From NCBI GenBank assembly GCA_001643675.2, contig LSRY02000007.1:873001-937000 (forward strand): a stretch of DNA of 64,000 nucleotides. The letters are read 5' to 3'. Source of the DNA: Monocercomonoides exilis. Its lineage: Eukaryota; Preaxostyla; Oxymonadida; Polymastigidae. Positions 37,001 to 48,503 of this stretch are shown here, piece after piece (the stretch's first letter is position 1; the number at the start of each line of letters is the position of its first letter). The notes under the pieces are model-generated. The model was not told the DNA's origin. It did no database searches and saw only the letters and a program-made list of their open reading frames with translations. The position numbers and the translations under genes are program-made.

Positions 37001-38120
37001 TTCCACATCTACTTCCTCCTCCTCTTCCACCTCTTTTTCATTAGATTCCTATCATCCTCAGAGTGTTTCTCCATTCAATTCCTATCCACACAACTTGCCC
37101 TACGTTTCTGGCTCTCAGCGCTCCTCTCTCTCTGATTATCCGATTTCTTCCATTCCTTCTGTTCCTTCTGTTCCTTCATCATCATCTTCTTCCTCCTCCT
37201 CCTCCTCCTCCTCATCTTCATCTTCTTCTTCTTCTTTCTCTTCTTCTGTTCCACCTATCCCTGTGCTGCCATCCACCGATCTTCAGTCTCTTCTGCCCAC
37301 TCCCAAATCGCCAATGAATGTGCAGCACCCATCAGCACTGGCAACTACACTACGCTTCAATGCATATACTCCTTATGTACAGGAGAGCTATGGACATGAC
37401 TTCCCTTCAGATGCTCCTTCATCGTCGATGGAGAATTCTTCATCTTCTTCTTTTTCTGCCTCTGCTTTGCCTGCTTCTTCTTCTTCTTCCTTTTCTTCTT
37501 CCTCTTCATCATCTTCCTCTTCTGTTCGTTCCTCAATTGACCATTTTCCTCCTCTCCCTCTTCTCCCAACTGATTCTCCTTCTCCTTCTGACTCGCTGTT
37601 GCCTTCTCCTGTCTCTTCAGCACGCCCACATCTTGCTCGTTCCTCAAGCACTTCTTCTTCTTCTTCTTCTTCATTTTCTTCTTCTTCTTCTTCTTCTTCT
37701 TCTTCTTCTTCCTCCTCCTCCTCCTCCTCCTCCTCTTACAGTTCATCATCAGCTACTTCTCAAGCGCCTGCAGTTCAGCCAAGCTTGCCATTGCCCTCAT
37801 CCACCTTACAATCTGGACGTAGCTCTGCTTATGTTGTGGCTGCTCCTGAATATGTGCAAACAGAACATTTGTATACTCCAATGCAATCTTATTCTTCTTC
37901 TTTCTCTTCTTCCTCTTCTTTCTCTTCTTCCTCTTCTTCCTCTTCTTCCTCCTCCTCCTCCTCCTCATCATCATCATCATCCAATATATCTTCTTCTTCC
38001 TCCTCCTCTTCTTATAATTCTAATTCTAATTCTAATTCTTCTGTTAATTATGTTCCAACCGTCTATCCTCGAACAAATCCTTCGACTTCGCAGAATGCGC
38101 TACTGCCTGATCCAAATTGA
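25172..38120 (+). CDS. Giant serine-homopolymer protein of unknown function (about 4,250 residues)
   Basis: Proposed exons: 25172-25333, 25384-25530 (with an internal frame break), 25605-25773 and 25829-38120, with introns of 50, 74 (GC-AG) and 55 nt. The break at 25430-25476 needs either a -1 shift at A-AAA-AAG or a 47-nt GC-AG intron; see the separate entry. The first 500 residues or so are ordinary sequence (KQKGWTVTRVTLMEMRAISF, LYSPVHVGYDVFAAHLKPL, FTAPWINKL-type region) that I cannot assign to a family. From about 26930 the protein is Ser runs with Pro, Thr and Ala, plus a His-Ser block (about 32080-32420), a Lys/Glu block (about 34730-35000) and a Gln run (about 35780-35820). Such tails are usually disordered. 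The start is uncertain: ATG 25172 and ATG 25178 are both in frame. Long poly-Glu frames on the opposite strand are shadows of the Ser codons. The stop is TGA. Confidence 0.7.
25430..25476 (+). other. Frame break: dnaX-type slippery heptamer or 47-nt GC-AG intron
   Basis: The upstream frame reads ...GLDTKK and the downstream coding frame AFALEDAVLFSNEV is in the -1 phase. At 25470-25476 the sequence is A AAA AAG read as ACA AAA AAG, exactly the phase needed for a -1 slip to GCT. Alternatively 25430-25476 is an intron with donor GAGG|GCATTC and acceptor AAAAAAG, giving ITE-AFALED; intron sizes and A-rich acceptors nearby make this credible. A missing A in the run (6 instead of 7) would also explain it. 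Confidence 0.6.
25531..25604 (+). other. GC-AG intron in the giant Ser-rich gene
   Basis: The junction is CCTCAAG|GCTCTT ... TGTTTAG|ACAAGC, 74 nt, with stops in the coding frame. The exon leaves one base (G) that completes GAC with the next exon, giving PQDKQKGWTVTRVTLMEMRA. No GT donor would preserve this frame. Confidence 0.7.
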
Positions 38121-39187
38121 ATTCGTTAATGTAGTTTTCCTTTCTCTTTTTATTTTATTTTATTTTTTTTTTTTTTTTTATACTTTTTTGTGTTTTCTTC
38201 TATTAAAATTTTATTTAGAATACTGCTCTATTCTATTCGCTCAAATTATTCACTAGAATATATTTTTTTTATTAGTCTTATGATTTTTTTTTAATATTTT
38301 TAATTTTATTTATTAAATTTTTTGACTTATTATTAACCTTTTTTTGTTAAGATTTCGTCTTCTACATAATGAATTTTCAACTGTTTTTGATTGGGGAGGG
38401 AAAAAAGTATTTATAACTTTTTAGTAGCTTTCTCTTAATTTCAGTATTCTTAAATGAGAGTATATTCAGAAATATAAGTCTCATATTCATTATTATCAAA
38501 TTCGTTGTATATTTATTTATGTTTGAAGTATTAGTGATTCATCGTCTATATAACTATTCGATGATGAGTATATGCTTTATAAAAAATTTTTATCTTTTTA
38601 TACTTTTTTTCAATTTTTATTTTTATTTTTCATTTTTTGATGTTTTCCTTTCGTCAATTTACTGTATTGTTTTCGTTGATTTTTTCCTTTTAAAGAGCAG
38701 TTTGTCTTCACGGAAACAGTGTATGCTTTGACAATTGCTACGGCTTTAATTATTGTGATGTAAGAGCTTAGTCGTCATTTGCTTCATTCTTTCCACCTTC
38801 GTTCTTTTGATCTTTGTTGATCGCATGTTTCTGGTGTCTTGCCGCGTCATCCCCACCGCTTTTTGCAGAGGCCAAGATGTGCTCACAACACATTAATGGA
38901 TTCGATTTTTCACTTTTTCGTTCTTTTTTATTTTATTTTTATTTTTATTTTTTGGTGATTGTATTTCTCTGTTTTTACAGTTTTCAGTGCAATTTTTTTT
39001 TTAACATGATTAGTGTGCTGAGAAATGAAGTGAAATGAGAATTTTAGGAAGACAATCATTCAGTTAGGAGTAATCGGAACAAAAATATGAGGAGAGGCAA
39101 ATAAAAAAAAAGAAAGAAAGAAAGAACTTTTAAGCAAAACGAAACAAAAATTCCACGTTGCACGATTTAAAAAAAGAAAAACCTTTT
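38121..39187. other. Convergent intergenic region, T-rich
   Basis: It lies between the 3' ends of the giant Ser-rich gene (plus) and the Cys-rich gene (minus). It holds many T runs and short AT-rich open frames without coding character. A region near 38760-38890 is slightly more balanced in composition, but no gene or RNA is recognised. Confidence 0.5.
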
Positions 39188-40965
39188 TCAGCCGCATCTA
39201 GTGGGGCACTGATCGCAGCACCCAGAGAGTGAGTCTTCGCACCCTCTGTTGCACACACGCCGGTCCAGGTCGCAAGCAAGCACCGCCTGCTGCCCGACTG
39301 CCTGTGCTGCGCAGAGGTCGTACTTCACAGTGCACTCGTTGAGGCAGTCCTGGTGCTGCTCTCTGCACATCGCCGAGCAGGCGCCCGCGGTGTAGCTGCC
39401 GGCAAAGGCCACCGTCTCGGACAGGCGCGCCTCGCACGTCTGGCGGCACAGCCTGCGCTGCTGGTAGCACGCGACCTCGCAGGTCATCGAGCACTCGCAG
39501 CCGTTCAGACACGTCTGGAACTCGTCCTCGCAGTTGGAAATGCATACACCGTAGTCGAACTCTGCGTTCTGGAACGGCGTCGCACCGACTGGGCACTCCG
39601 CCAGGCACTGTGTGTTCAGCTCGTCGCAGGTGAGCTGGCACTGCCTCCGGTCTGACTGGCACTCCAGTTCGCAGTCCGTTGGGAGCTGCGACCTCCGCTG
39701 CCGGCAGCGGTTGATGCACTGATTTGTATCGCTGGAAAGAGAAGGGAAGGAAAGGGAAGGGAAGGAGAGGAAATGAGTGTGATGTTGATGGAAAGAAGGA
39801 AAGATGATAAATGAAAAGAAGGATGTGGCGAAATATTTATGTATTGGATTTGAAGAGAAAATGAAATGAAAATAATTGTTTAAAAAAGAGAGAGAGGAAG
39901 GAGATGGGAAAACATACCGATCGCATTGGTCCAAGCAAATTTGGAATGTTGCTCCACACATGACAAGACAAACATCTGCGGTGTTTGCGTCGCAATCCAA
40001 GCCACAACTAACAGATGCTAATCGGCACTTCGATGAGAAAATTTCAAAAAAAAATGTGAGAAAGAAAATGCAATGGAAACAAATTTTTGAATGTTAAATG
40101 AGTACTTGTTCTCTGCAAGTTCTTAGCAACTTTTTGCATTCAGCTCGATCAACAAGCGGAGGTTGTCCAACAGGAGGGGTTACGCAAGTTCTGTTTTTGA
40201 AAGGAAAAATACGAGTTGAAAATCTAAAATGTAATTTAATTCCAGAGCAAACAAATAATCGTTGTTGCACATGTTCAGACAATTAGATTCATCTTGCTAA
40301 ATGAATATTTTCATATGTTTAGAGATAAAAGCCTCATTCATGCAAAAGAAACAAACTAGACAAGCTGCTGCACAAAGTTCAAATGTTGGTATCGCGCATT
40401 GCGCAACGCAAGCAGTAAAGCCTTGAGTGCATGTGCTCGTTTGATCTTCTTTTCGTTCTTGGCTATCATATTTAAAGAATATCAAGTTGAGGAGGAAAAT
40501 AATCATACAATAAATCATACCAATGCATAAGCCCTTGCGGAGTTGAAGCCTTCAATTGGCATCTTTTGAAATCAATGTCTGCAGTATCGATGCATTTTTC
40601 TAATTGAAGAGAGCAAACGTCTTCACAAGAGCATGAAGAAACGCTTGCCATGGCTTGGGATGCAGCAAATTGCATTCCACAGTTAACTTCACATTCTCTT
40701 CTCGTTTCTCTGCAAGCTGAAATGCATCCCAAGTCAGATGCAGGACTGCAGCAAAGTTATGTGAAAAAAATGATTATTGAGCGCATACCAAGTTTCAAGG
40801 CATGTTAAAAACGAATTCTCACAATTTAATGCACATCCAGAAATTCCAGCTGATGAAAGAGGTATTCCTTGGCTAAATACTAAAATATGATTGAAAAATG
40901 TTTAATTAAGGTTAAATCAGCATACCAAAAGAAGTTAGGATGCAGCACAAAAAATAATAAAGCAT
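39188..40965 (-). CDS. Secreted Cys-rich protein with many CX3C pairs, eight exons
   Basis: Exons on the minus strand (5' to 3'): 40965-40926, 40879-40789, 40745-40521, 40462-40357, 40296-40253, 40190-40106, 40027-39918 and 39731-39188; all seven junctions keep phase with GT-AG introns of 46, 43, 58, 60, 62, 78 and 186 nt. The product is 414 residues, stop TGA. It starts with a hydrophobic signal peptide (MLYYFLCCILTSFVFSQ). The rest is dense in CX3C spaced by about 6-12 residues (CELEC, CQLTC, CLAEC, CISNC, CNRGC, CLNEC), which suggests disulphide-stapled helical hairpins. I do not recognise a named family. Mitochondrial twin-CX3C proteins share the spacing, but the signal peptide argues for secretion or a surface location. 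The last exon is distinctly more GC-rich than the rest. Confidence 0.8.
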
Positions 40966-42950
40966 CGTAAATGTATTACAAAAAGAAAAGGGAAGATTCA
41001 AAGAAAAGATTCATGTAGAAAATGACAAGTTTTACAGTTCAACATTTATAAAATATTGTGGTGTACTTTGATCAAAGAGAAAGTTTATTGGACAAAAGAA
41101 ACAACTTCGCTATCAATTTTTGTATGTATAAAATAATATGTTTCAAGAAAATATTAAATAATTATTTGTCAAATATCACCTAGTGTCACAATTTTTTTCA
41201 ATTGACAATAATTTAGTAATAAACAGCAATGAAAAATTATTTTCGCTCAGTAAAGCTAAATTTTTCAAATTAAGAAGTCTTTCGAATTATCTATTCAAAG
41301 GATCCATTTTTGTTTTTATTTGGATAATTCTGATTTTTGAATGAAAAAACACATCCTCCTTATATTCATCGCTAATGACCATTTTCGAATCAGCAACAAT
41401 TATTTTGAAGAATAATAACATATAAAACTTTGCAATGCGATGTTATCTCAATTTTTGTTTGCATCTTCTTTTTCACTCGAAGAGGATGCATAAAGAATCT
41501 CCTTCTCTATCAACATTCTTTATCAATTTTTGTCTCTTCCAATCTATTTCAGAAAAACAAAAAAATGGAAGCAGAAATTTCTTCCTTTCCGCAAACAAGT
41601 ACCAGGCTCATTTCCTCAGTCCAATTTGCGGAAGAACCGCACTTTCTTTTCATCCACTAAAACTCTTCCACTTCACTCGAACATGGCATTTTTTCATCCA
41701 CACTGATCTCATCACAAAAATATCTGCTCAAGCGGAAAAGAAAACTGCAAAATAAGTTCAATAGTTGAATGTTCAATTCCTTTTATTTCAATTTTAATTC
41801 GTATTAACACCATGTTTCCAACTGTTCTCTCAGTTAGAATAATGCAACGGGGAAAATGCAGTTGTTGAAAAAGTCAAATAAAGAGGTTCTGAATTAACTG
41901 AGGAAGATTGCATCTAATCCATCAAAACGAATAGAACAAATCATTATGAGACATATTCAAACCTTTCTTTGATAAGTTTCCGAAATATTGTGCTAATTCC
42001 TTCATTCACTTCGCTTCATTAACGCTCGAAACAAAAGAAAAACGATCAGTTTTGTTGTTTGTGTCAGGGATCAAAAAGCACATTTGCTTCTATTAAGTTC
42101 TTTTTGATTTAAAAAAAATGTATTTGGCAGAGCGGATGACAGACGATATCAAAAGTGCTGGATTCAAACTTAAATTGAGATAATATCTTTCATTTTATTG
42201 CTTTGTTGAACTTTGAGCATATTGCTTGAACATTGGAACTTCTCTTCGTTCATCTTTTCGCAATAATCCCATCTTTTGAAGAAATATTGATTCCTCAATT
42301 TACATTATTGACCTTTATCTGTGGTCATTCAGCATATTTTTATCATTCCTTCGAGTGTCAATAAGTCTTTGCCTTCGTTCATTCAATCAATTTCGATTTT
42401 TGGATTTTCATTTCTATCATCATTGAAAAATCTTTAATTTTCGGAACGAAATTGAAAAGAGCGCAATTCAATAATTAACAAAAATTTTTGAGTATGTGTG
42501 CATCAGATTCTATTGTTTCAAATTCGAGCAGTTTCAAAAAATTAGAATCAATGCAATCCACATTATTGTTGAATTGCTTTCTTTTATCCCCTCTTCTATC
42601 GAATTCCATTTTCATACAAAAATTGTAGTAAATTCTTAAACGAGAGAACAAATGTTCATATTTATTTGAACCTTATTTATTAATAATTCTCAATTCGAAA
42701 ATTTAAAACTGATTTTGGTTTGATCAGAAAGAAGCAAAAGATTTGACATTAAGTTGTTTTTAATACAGATCAATTCTTTTGTTCTTTCATTTTCGTTTTT
42801 ATTCTGGATTTATATAAACCAAAGCAATTGATATTGCGACTATTACTCTTTTTATTTTGCGAGACTTATAACAATGTTTATCTTTATATTCTATTTTGTT
42901 GCTTGCTAAGATTTGTTCCTCATTTTGAATATTTTTTTGTGACAAACAGA
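40966..42950. other. AT-rich intergenic region (about 2 kb)
   Basis: No supported gene. Two overlapping frames near 41430-41755 have no recognisable motif and AT-rich composition like their surroundings. This is the common upstream space of two divergent genes, so promoters for both are expected here. Confidence 0.45.
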
Positions 42951-44402
42951 ATGAGTATATGTGAAGATGATAAATGTGAAAACGGAGTTCAGACAATGAC
43001 CAGAGCCGAGAAGTTTTCGAGTTTGCTTGTCTATTTGGATTGAACAATTGTGAACAAATATTTTGTTTTTTTGAATTCTATTTGCAGAATTGTTTTGCGA
43101 ACTGGAGCATTGCACAGAAGATGAACAAGAACAGATAATCATTGAAATGAACGAACTTATTGATACGATGAACGAAGATGAATATTATTCTGTTTCTTCA
43201 ACAGAGTTGTTCAATAAAATATGCAAAATGATTGAAGAAAGGAAAATGTCCATAAAAAATTCAGTATTGCTGCTGAAATTTATGGGATATTGCAAAGCAT
43301 TGAAAACTTTGTATGACCTTCACTTTGAAGAATCTTCGTTGCGTACAAATTTTGAGAAGATGATAATTGATGAAAGCAAGAAAAAAAAAGAAAAGAAAGA
43401 AAAACTTTTAGTGGATCTTTGTGAATGCAATCTGATGCTGAATGAATATGTTATGTCAGAAGAATTGTTATCAGTCTGTGTTCAATGCCTTATGAAAGTT
43501 GCTTCGAGCAGAGAGAAAAGGGAGGAAGAAAAAAAACAAGTGGAAATGGCTTTACTCTCTTTAAGTTACAGTGGATGTTGGAACGTTTGTTCAATTATGT
43601 TTCACATGTGAGATTTTCTGAATTTTTTGAATACAATCATTAGAATATGGCAAAAGATCTGCATTTTGATGAGATCAAAGAAATCATCCAATATCATCAG
43701 GAACACAACAATCTGACACAACTAGCTTATCAGTCTGTTTGGGAGTTTTTGATGTACGGACTTGAATATGATGGAAGTTTAGAATATATTATTGTGAATA
43801 AACTGCATTTTGTGAGAGAGGCAGTGAGGGAAATAGACGAACTGTCGCGTTGCGTGGATTGGATGAGAAAAGAAAAAAACGAAAATGAATTGAAAAAAGT
43901 GTTGATAATTTTGATGAGATGGCTTAGACTTGTGGATTATTATTTCTATGAATGTGGATTGTGGAACGAAGCATCAATTGATCTTTTATTCAGCGTTATG
44001 AGGGTGTTTCGGGTATCAAGAGAAAATGAAAGAGCGATAAGAGGCATCTGCCTTAAATCATTTCAAAGTGCTATGAAAAACATTGATGTGGAAGTTGAAG
44101 ACTTGTTGAAAAGTGGTGCTGTCGATGCTGTTTTGGGGGAAATAATTCAATCAAATGTTGATAGCTTTCTAACTGATTACAGTTTGTCGTTTTTAAGAGA
44201 ACTTTGCGTTCGATTGATGAGCAAAATAGAAAAAAAGCAAGGGAAAATCCATCGAACAGAGCTGAAAAGAATGGTGTTTGAAAGCATGGAGGAAGAAGGA
44301 TATGAAGATTGCATTATCAGATTGTGCCAATCCAAGGCTGGTGAAATAGATAATTCATATTTCTTGATAAAAAAACTGGAAGATTATTTTGTTAACATTT
44401 AG
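42951..44402 (+). CDS. Uncharacterised helical protein of an oxymonad-type expanded family, three exons
   Basis: Exons 42951-43020, 43088-43584 and 43644-44402 join in phase across GT-AG introns of 67 and 59 nt to give 441 residues with a TAG stop. Landmarks: EKFSKLFCELEHCTEDEQEQ, ELFNKICKMIEE, LLLKFMGYCKALK, EKLLVDLCECNL, EIIQYHQEHNNLTQLAYQS, KLHFVREA, VEDLLKSGAVDAVL, MEEEGYEDCI and a C-terminal DYFVNI. The protein is rich in amphipathic helix patterns and may form an armadillo/HEAT-like superhelix (inference). I recall very similar uncharacterised proteins in large numbers from Monocercomonoides; that is memory, not a search. No catalytic motif is visible. The family-like C-terminus ending exactly at TAG supports TAG as a real stop in this genome. 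Confidence 0.8.
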
Positions 44403-45007
44403 TTTTTCTTTGCTATTATTCTCTTCTTTTGTTTTGTTTTCGCTGAATTTATCTTTTGCCGAACATTTATTTTCATGTTTTTAGAAATGCTTTTTGAATA
44501 ATGAAGAATTTGAAAACTTTGATCATGTGAACTCAATCTGCGAAAACAAACTTTTTTTCCTCACTTCCCTATCTTGAGAATGACTGTTTTGATTTCTCTA
44601 TTTTCCATCAAAGCTCACTATAATTTTTTTTTGAATTTTCATTCTTTCTATTTACTTCATATTTGTATTTAAGAGTGCAATAATTCTCCCATTTTCTGTT
44701 TACCGAGAATTAAAGGAAAATATTGGATATTGATCTGATAACTTGGTTGATGGGTGAAAAATTGGAATATTCAAATTGAAAAAAGGCACAATAGTGTTTT
44801 TTTATTGTGAAATAACTTATCTTAATAAAAATTCAATTCGAATTTTGATCATGAATTCAAATTTTATAAACAAATGTTATAAGATGACAAAAAATGAACT
44901 GTTCAATACCGTTCGTTTATTGAAAACGTTTATCTTTGAGATTATTTCAATATTATAAGTCATTTGATTTTGAATTGATTGCCGATTTCAATGAATTAGT
45001 GTATACA
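44403..45007. other. AT-rich intergenic region
   Basis: Nothing recognisable beyond the 3' flank of the preceding gene. It ends at the TA target duplication of the first small TIR element. Confidence 0.5.
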
Positions 45008-45009
45008 TA

Positions 45010-45268
45010 TGGGTGATTATTTTTGAAATCATATATTTTTTCTGGGTGTTGATTTTTCAAAGGTTGTTTGCTTTTTGAAAGAAAATGTTAATTAAAAAGA
45101 GCAAAATCTTGATATTTTTTTTCAGAAAAAAAATGATTTATCAGAATCAAAGATTTAAATGCATTCGATAAGCCTTTTTTCTTATTAATTTTTTTTATTG
45201 ATATTCAAGATCATTTTTAAAACCGAAAATTTTGAAAGAAATAATATGATTTCAAAAATAATCACCCA
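45010..45268. mobile_element. 259-bp MITE with 25-bp TIRs and TA duplication
   Basis: The ends begin TGGGTGATTATTTTTGAAAT on both strands and match for 25 bp. TA flanks both sides (45008-45009 and 45269-45270). There is no coding capacity. The TIR belongs to the same family as the ends of the large elements A (49926-55717) and B (56059-62810), so it may be a small deletion derivative moved by the same transposase. Confidence 0.8.
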
Positions 45269-45352
45269 TATACGAAACGAAAAAATTAACGATTATCTAA
45301 AAAATCACCCATTTATGCATTGTGCATATAGAACCTGACATGTAACAAAATA

Positions 45353-45758
45353 TTGTTAGTGTAAATAATGGTGGACACTTTCAATAACTTTGGACAGTCG
45401 CATAATCTCAACAACAGTTGACAGTTGGATTTGGACAATTAACACAATTATTCCTTCAATGAATACAAACTTATATATCAAACAAAAATGAAACAATTTG
45501 CTCCCAAGAATAAAGAAAAACACATTTTTTATTTTCGGAGAAACTCGGAGAAATAAGATTCTCCGAATTTCTCCGAAAACTAAAATTATTTTTTATAATA
45601 TTTTATTGTGTTGGATGGGTGATTGAAACAATGCATATTTGTTTGCATTTAATGAAAGAATTATTAGGTTTATTGTCAAAAAGCAACAATCAATGGTTTC
45701 TGACAAAATGCCACTGTCCACAGTTATTGAAAGTGTCCACCATTATTAACACTAACTA
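45353..45758. mobile_element. 406-bp foldback MITE with TA duplication
   Basis: The TIR reads GTTAGTGT[A/T]AATAATGG followed by TGGACACTTTCAATAACT and a second TGGACAGT; both ends match with few differences over about 45 bp. TA flanks both sides (45351-45352, 45759-45760). The two halves remain alignable through to the centre, where a tight hairpin (45532-45579, paired CGGAGAA blocks) sits exactly at the midpoint, so the whole element is a diverged palindrome. Confidence 0.75.
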
Positions 45759-46125
45759 TACCAGAAAAGATCGTTTTCTCAATAACAGCAAGAAGTGAAT
45801 TTCAGAAAAATTTCCTTCTAATATATCTCATCAAAACAAACTCATTTGATATACGGGACTTTAAAACCAGCTTCATTTGAACTCAAAAAATTATTATTAA
45901 AATCTCGTAGGAATAGAGTTTTGAGTTTCTCCAAGATTTCATTAATTGCTAAGGAAAGTGTTCTTTAAATATGAAAGTGAAATTCTCGCAGCCCAACAAA
46001 GTCGGTTAAGTTTATATATATATAGAGGATATATATCACACTTTCTTCAATTGTACAAATTGAGAAAACAATCTTGTCCGGAATTTTGAATAGAATCTGG
46101 TATTTTATACACAATCAACACAATC

Positions 46126-46295
46126 TTTTATTCGAAATTTGTAAACTTTTATTTTAAAACTTATAAAATCGAGTATTTTGATTAAAATTATTTTTTTTGC
46201 AAAAATTTGGTTTTAAGCTGAATGACGGAAAGTGATGAAAATGTTGTATTTAGTCAATATTCAAATATAGACTGGAAATTGAATCTGCAACATTA
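46126..46295 (-). repeat. Left copy of an inverted repeat interrupted by element T
   Basis: This segment, continued at 49643-49667 beyond element T, is the reverse complement of 55785-55979 with few differences (it shares TTTTATTCGAAATT, AGCTGAATGACGGAAAGTGA and GGAAATTGAATCTGCAACAT). The continuity across T defines T's insertion point. The two copies flank element A in opposite orientation. Confidence 0.8.
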
Positions 46296-47127
46296 CAGAT
46301 AGTGCAAAAAATACCGGACATCGCAAAAAATACCGGACAAAAAACTTTAAAATGGTATGATCAATTCCATGATATCTGTGATTAAAGTTCAATTTCTTAT
46401 ATTTCATTGATTTTGGAAATTTTTATGCACTTTCTGCAAAAAAGCCAAGAAAATCGTGACAAATTTTTTTATGGGATGATAAAAATATGTTGCTTGCGAA
46501 AAATGAAGCAGGGTGTTAATTGAAGGAGAAAGTGATGGTTGAAAATGCAGATTTCCAATGATTAAAATATTGGAACGAACTTTTTCAATAGAAACTTACA
46601 GAAAGAAGCAGTTCCGAGTTCAACAACAGTAACAATAATTATAAGTTTGTTTCGAGTTGAAAGATGAATGATGTTTGATGTTCATCGACGAGAATGAATC
46701 ATAACCACAAATTGAAGCGAAAAAAAATGAATGAGCCTCCTCTGTGATGATGTGGGACATCTTCTTATTGATTCCTTTAATTATCCTTAACGAAGGAATA
46801 TGCATTTCCATGTTGAATAAATATTGGAATAGAAAAATGTTTGTTAATTGTTATTTTGTTTGGAGTGGCTATTCTTATTTGAAAAAAATATTTCTTTTGA
46901 TAATCAATTAAAAACAATTAAACAATTAAAGAATTTGACGAATACAGTAATGTTTTCTTGTTAATTTGAAGAAGTTTCACATTTGGTTCTTCCTTTGAAT
47001 TTTTGTATTGACATATTCAGAACATAAACAAAAAATTTTCTGCCTTTTTTCATCATTTCATAGAATTTCAAAAATAAACTTAATTCGTTGTGGACGTTTG
47101 ATGTCTTATTTGTACAAGAAGTGAGTA

Positions 47128-47128
<1 letters not shown>

Positions 47129-47165
<37 letters not shown>

Positions 47166-47202
47166 AAAAAAAAAGGAAAAAAAAAAAGAGAGAGAGAGAG
47201 AC
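47129..47202 (+). repeat. Poly(A) and (GA)n simple repeat inside element T
   Basis: A run of about 35 adenines is followed by GG-interrupted A runs and a short GAGAGA tract. Confidence 0.85.
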
Positions 47203-47556
47203 AATTTTTGAGTTTGGATAGACAACAATTTGACAAACTTATTTTGTTCAATGAAAAGATAAAAACAATCACTTAAATAATAACAAATTATTTCATTTCT
47301 CTTTATCTGGAAACATTATTCATTTATTTTGAAAATATAAAGAAAAAGTGTATAAAAATAACACAAAAAATTGAACTTAACTGTTATTGAAAACCTTTAT
47401 CCACCTTTATATCATTTCCTCAATGTTTTCTTCTATTCTTCTATTTAATTAATTTCATTCAAAGATTAATACCCGCATCTCCTGCCCTCTCCCTAGCCAT
47501 CGCCAATAACATCGCTAACATCGAATGAAAACAGCTTAATAGTTTGACTACCACCA

Positions 47557-48503
47557 ATGGAGGGTATCCAGTTCGCTTCATCAGTACGTGCCAACAAATT
47601 TTCTGTGAGCAGCACCACCTTTTTCAACTTGTGTGTGAACGAGGACACATATTTCAGAATTAGAGGCAGAACACTCATGATCGAGGTTAACCAAAACTCG
47701 GCAGGGTCACAATCCTCCTTTTCCATCGCCAATGTCGTGTTTTCAGCCAACAAGATTAGTTTCAGAAAAGATGAGTATTTTGCGTGTGAGCCCCTTGTCG
47801 CTTTTGTGAAAGAGCCCTTGTTTGCCTTCATGAGAAGCTTCATTCAGAAAGACAACTCGATTGTTGCACATTACAGATCAGAGGCATTTGGCAACTGTGA
47901 TGTCGACTTGCTTATGTTCTTCGATGGTTTCTTTTCTGATTCGGTGTATGTGGATGGAACACCAAGAGTGAAAGAGATGTGTTGTGGAACATTGAAGGCT
48001 CCTGTAAAAATGTGAATTTTGAAATGGGACATTTGAAGAGAACACTGAATATTAAAGAGGAAATTATTCTGTGTCCAAAATCGTCTTCAACAGGATGTTT
48101 GGATATGGGAGGAATGAATGTGAAGGCAAAAACTGTGACAATTGAAGAGATTGAATGTCAAACAGAAGTGAGTGGCTCTGAAGAATGCAATATGAAATCA
48201 TCATCACTGACAGAAATGGAGTTCGTTGGGATTGTTATTCCATCGAGTTTTAACAGAACAATCTCAGCAGTGATTGAATCGAGCACTCAAAAGGGAGAGT
48301 TGCACCAGAAGAATCAAGCGACAAGTGTTATTGAAGGAAAGAGGCGTTCAACTGAATTTCCTTTTGTCAAATCAATAGTGAAGATGGTTGAACTGAACAC
48401 TGTCACAAACTCAGATGCGAAATCGACGTTCTCACTGTTAACATTTTTCTCTCGGGAAATGAATATAAAATGGATAGCGAAGAAAAATAAAAAACTGAGC
48501 TAA
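47557..48503 (+). pseudogene. Frame-broken fragment of the beta-helix surface-protein family
   Basis: Two overlapping frames, 47557-48015 and the continuation to 48503, together carry a family-like segment: FSDSVYVDGTPRVKE, then a CG-x4-PC module, then NVNFEMGHLKRTLNIKEE, comparable to VYVDGREP...CGSSNRPC..VEYGLTHL in the intact protein at 13328-22783. The frame breaks by one base at 48001, exactly inside the CG-x4-PC signature, where the Cys codon falls in the next frame. There is no signal peptide and no membrane segment, and the piece is only about a tenth of the intact gene. It lies wholly inside element T, so it is probably captured cargo. Confidence 0.7.

Noticed and set aside
41430-41755. 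Overlapping frames of about 76 and 106 codons
   Set aside because: No motif, no start context and the same composition as the spacer; not supported as genes.
45285-45311. Single TIR-like end AAAAAATCACCCA next to the 259-bp MITE
   Set aside because: No inverted partner with similar subterminal sequence was found and TA does not abut it; possibly a decayed solo end.
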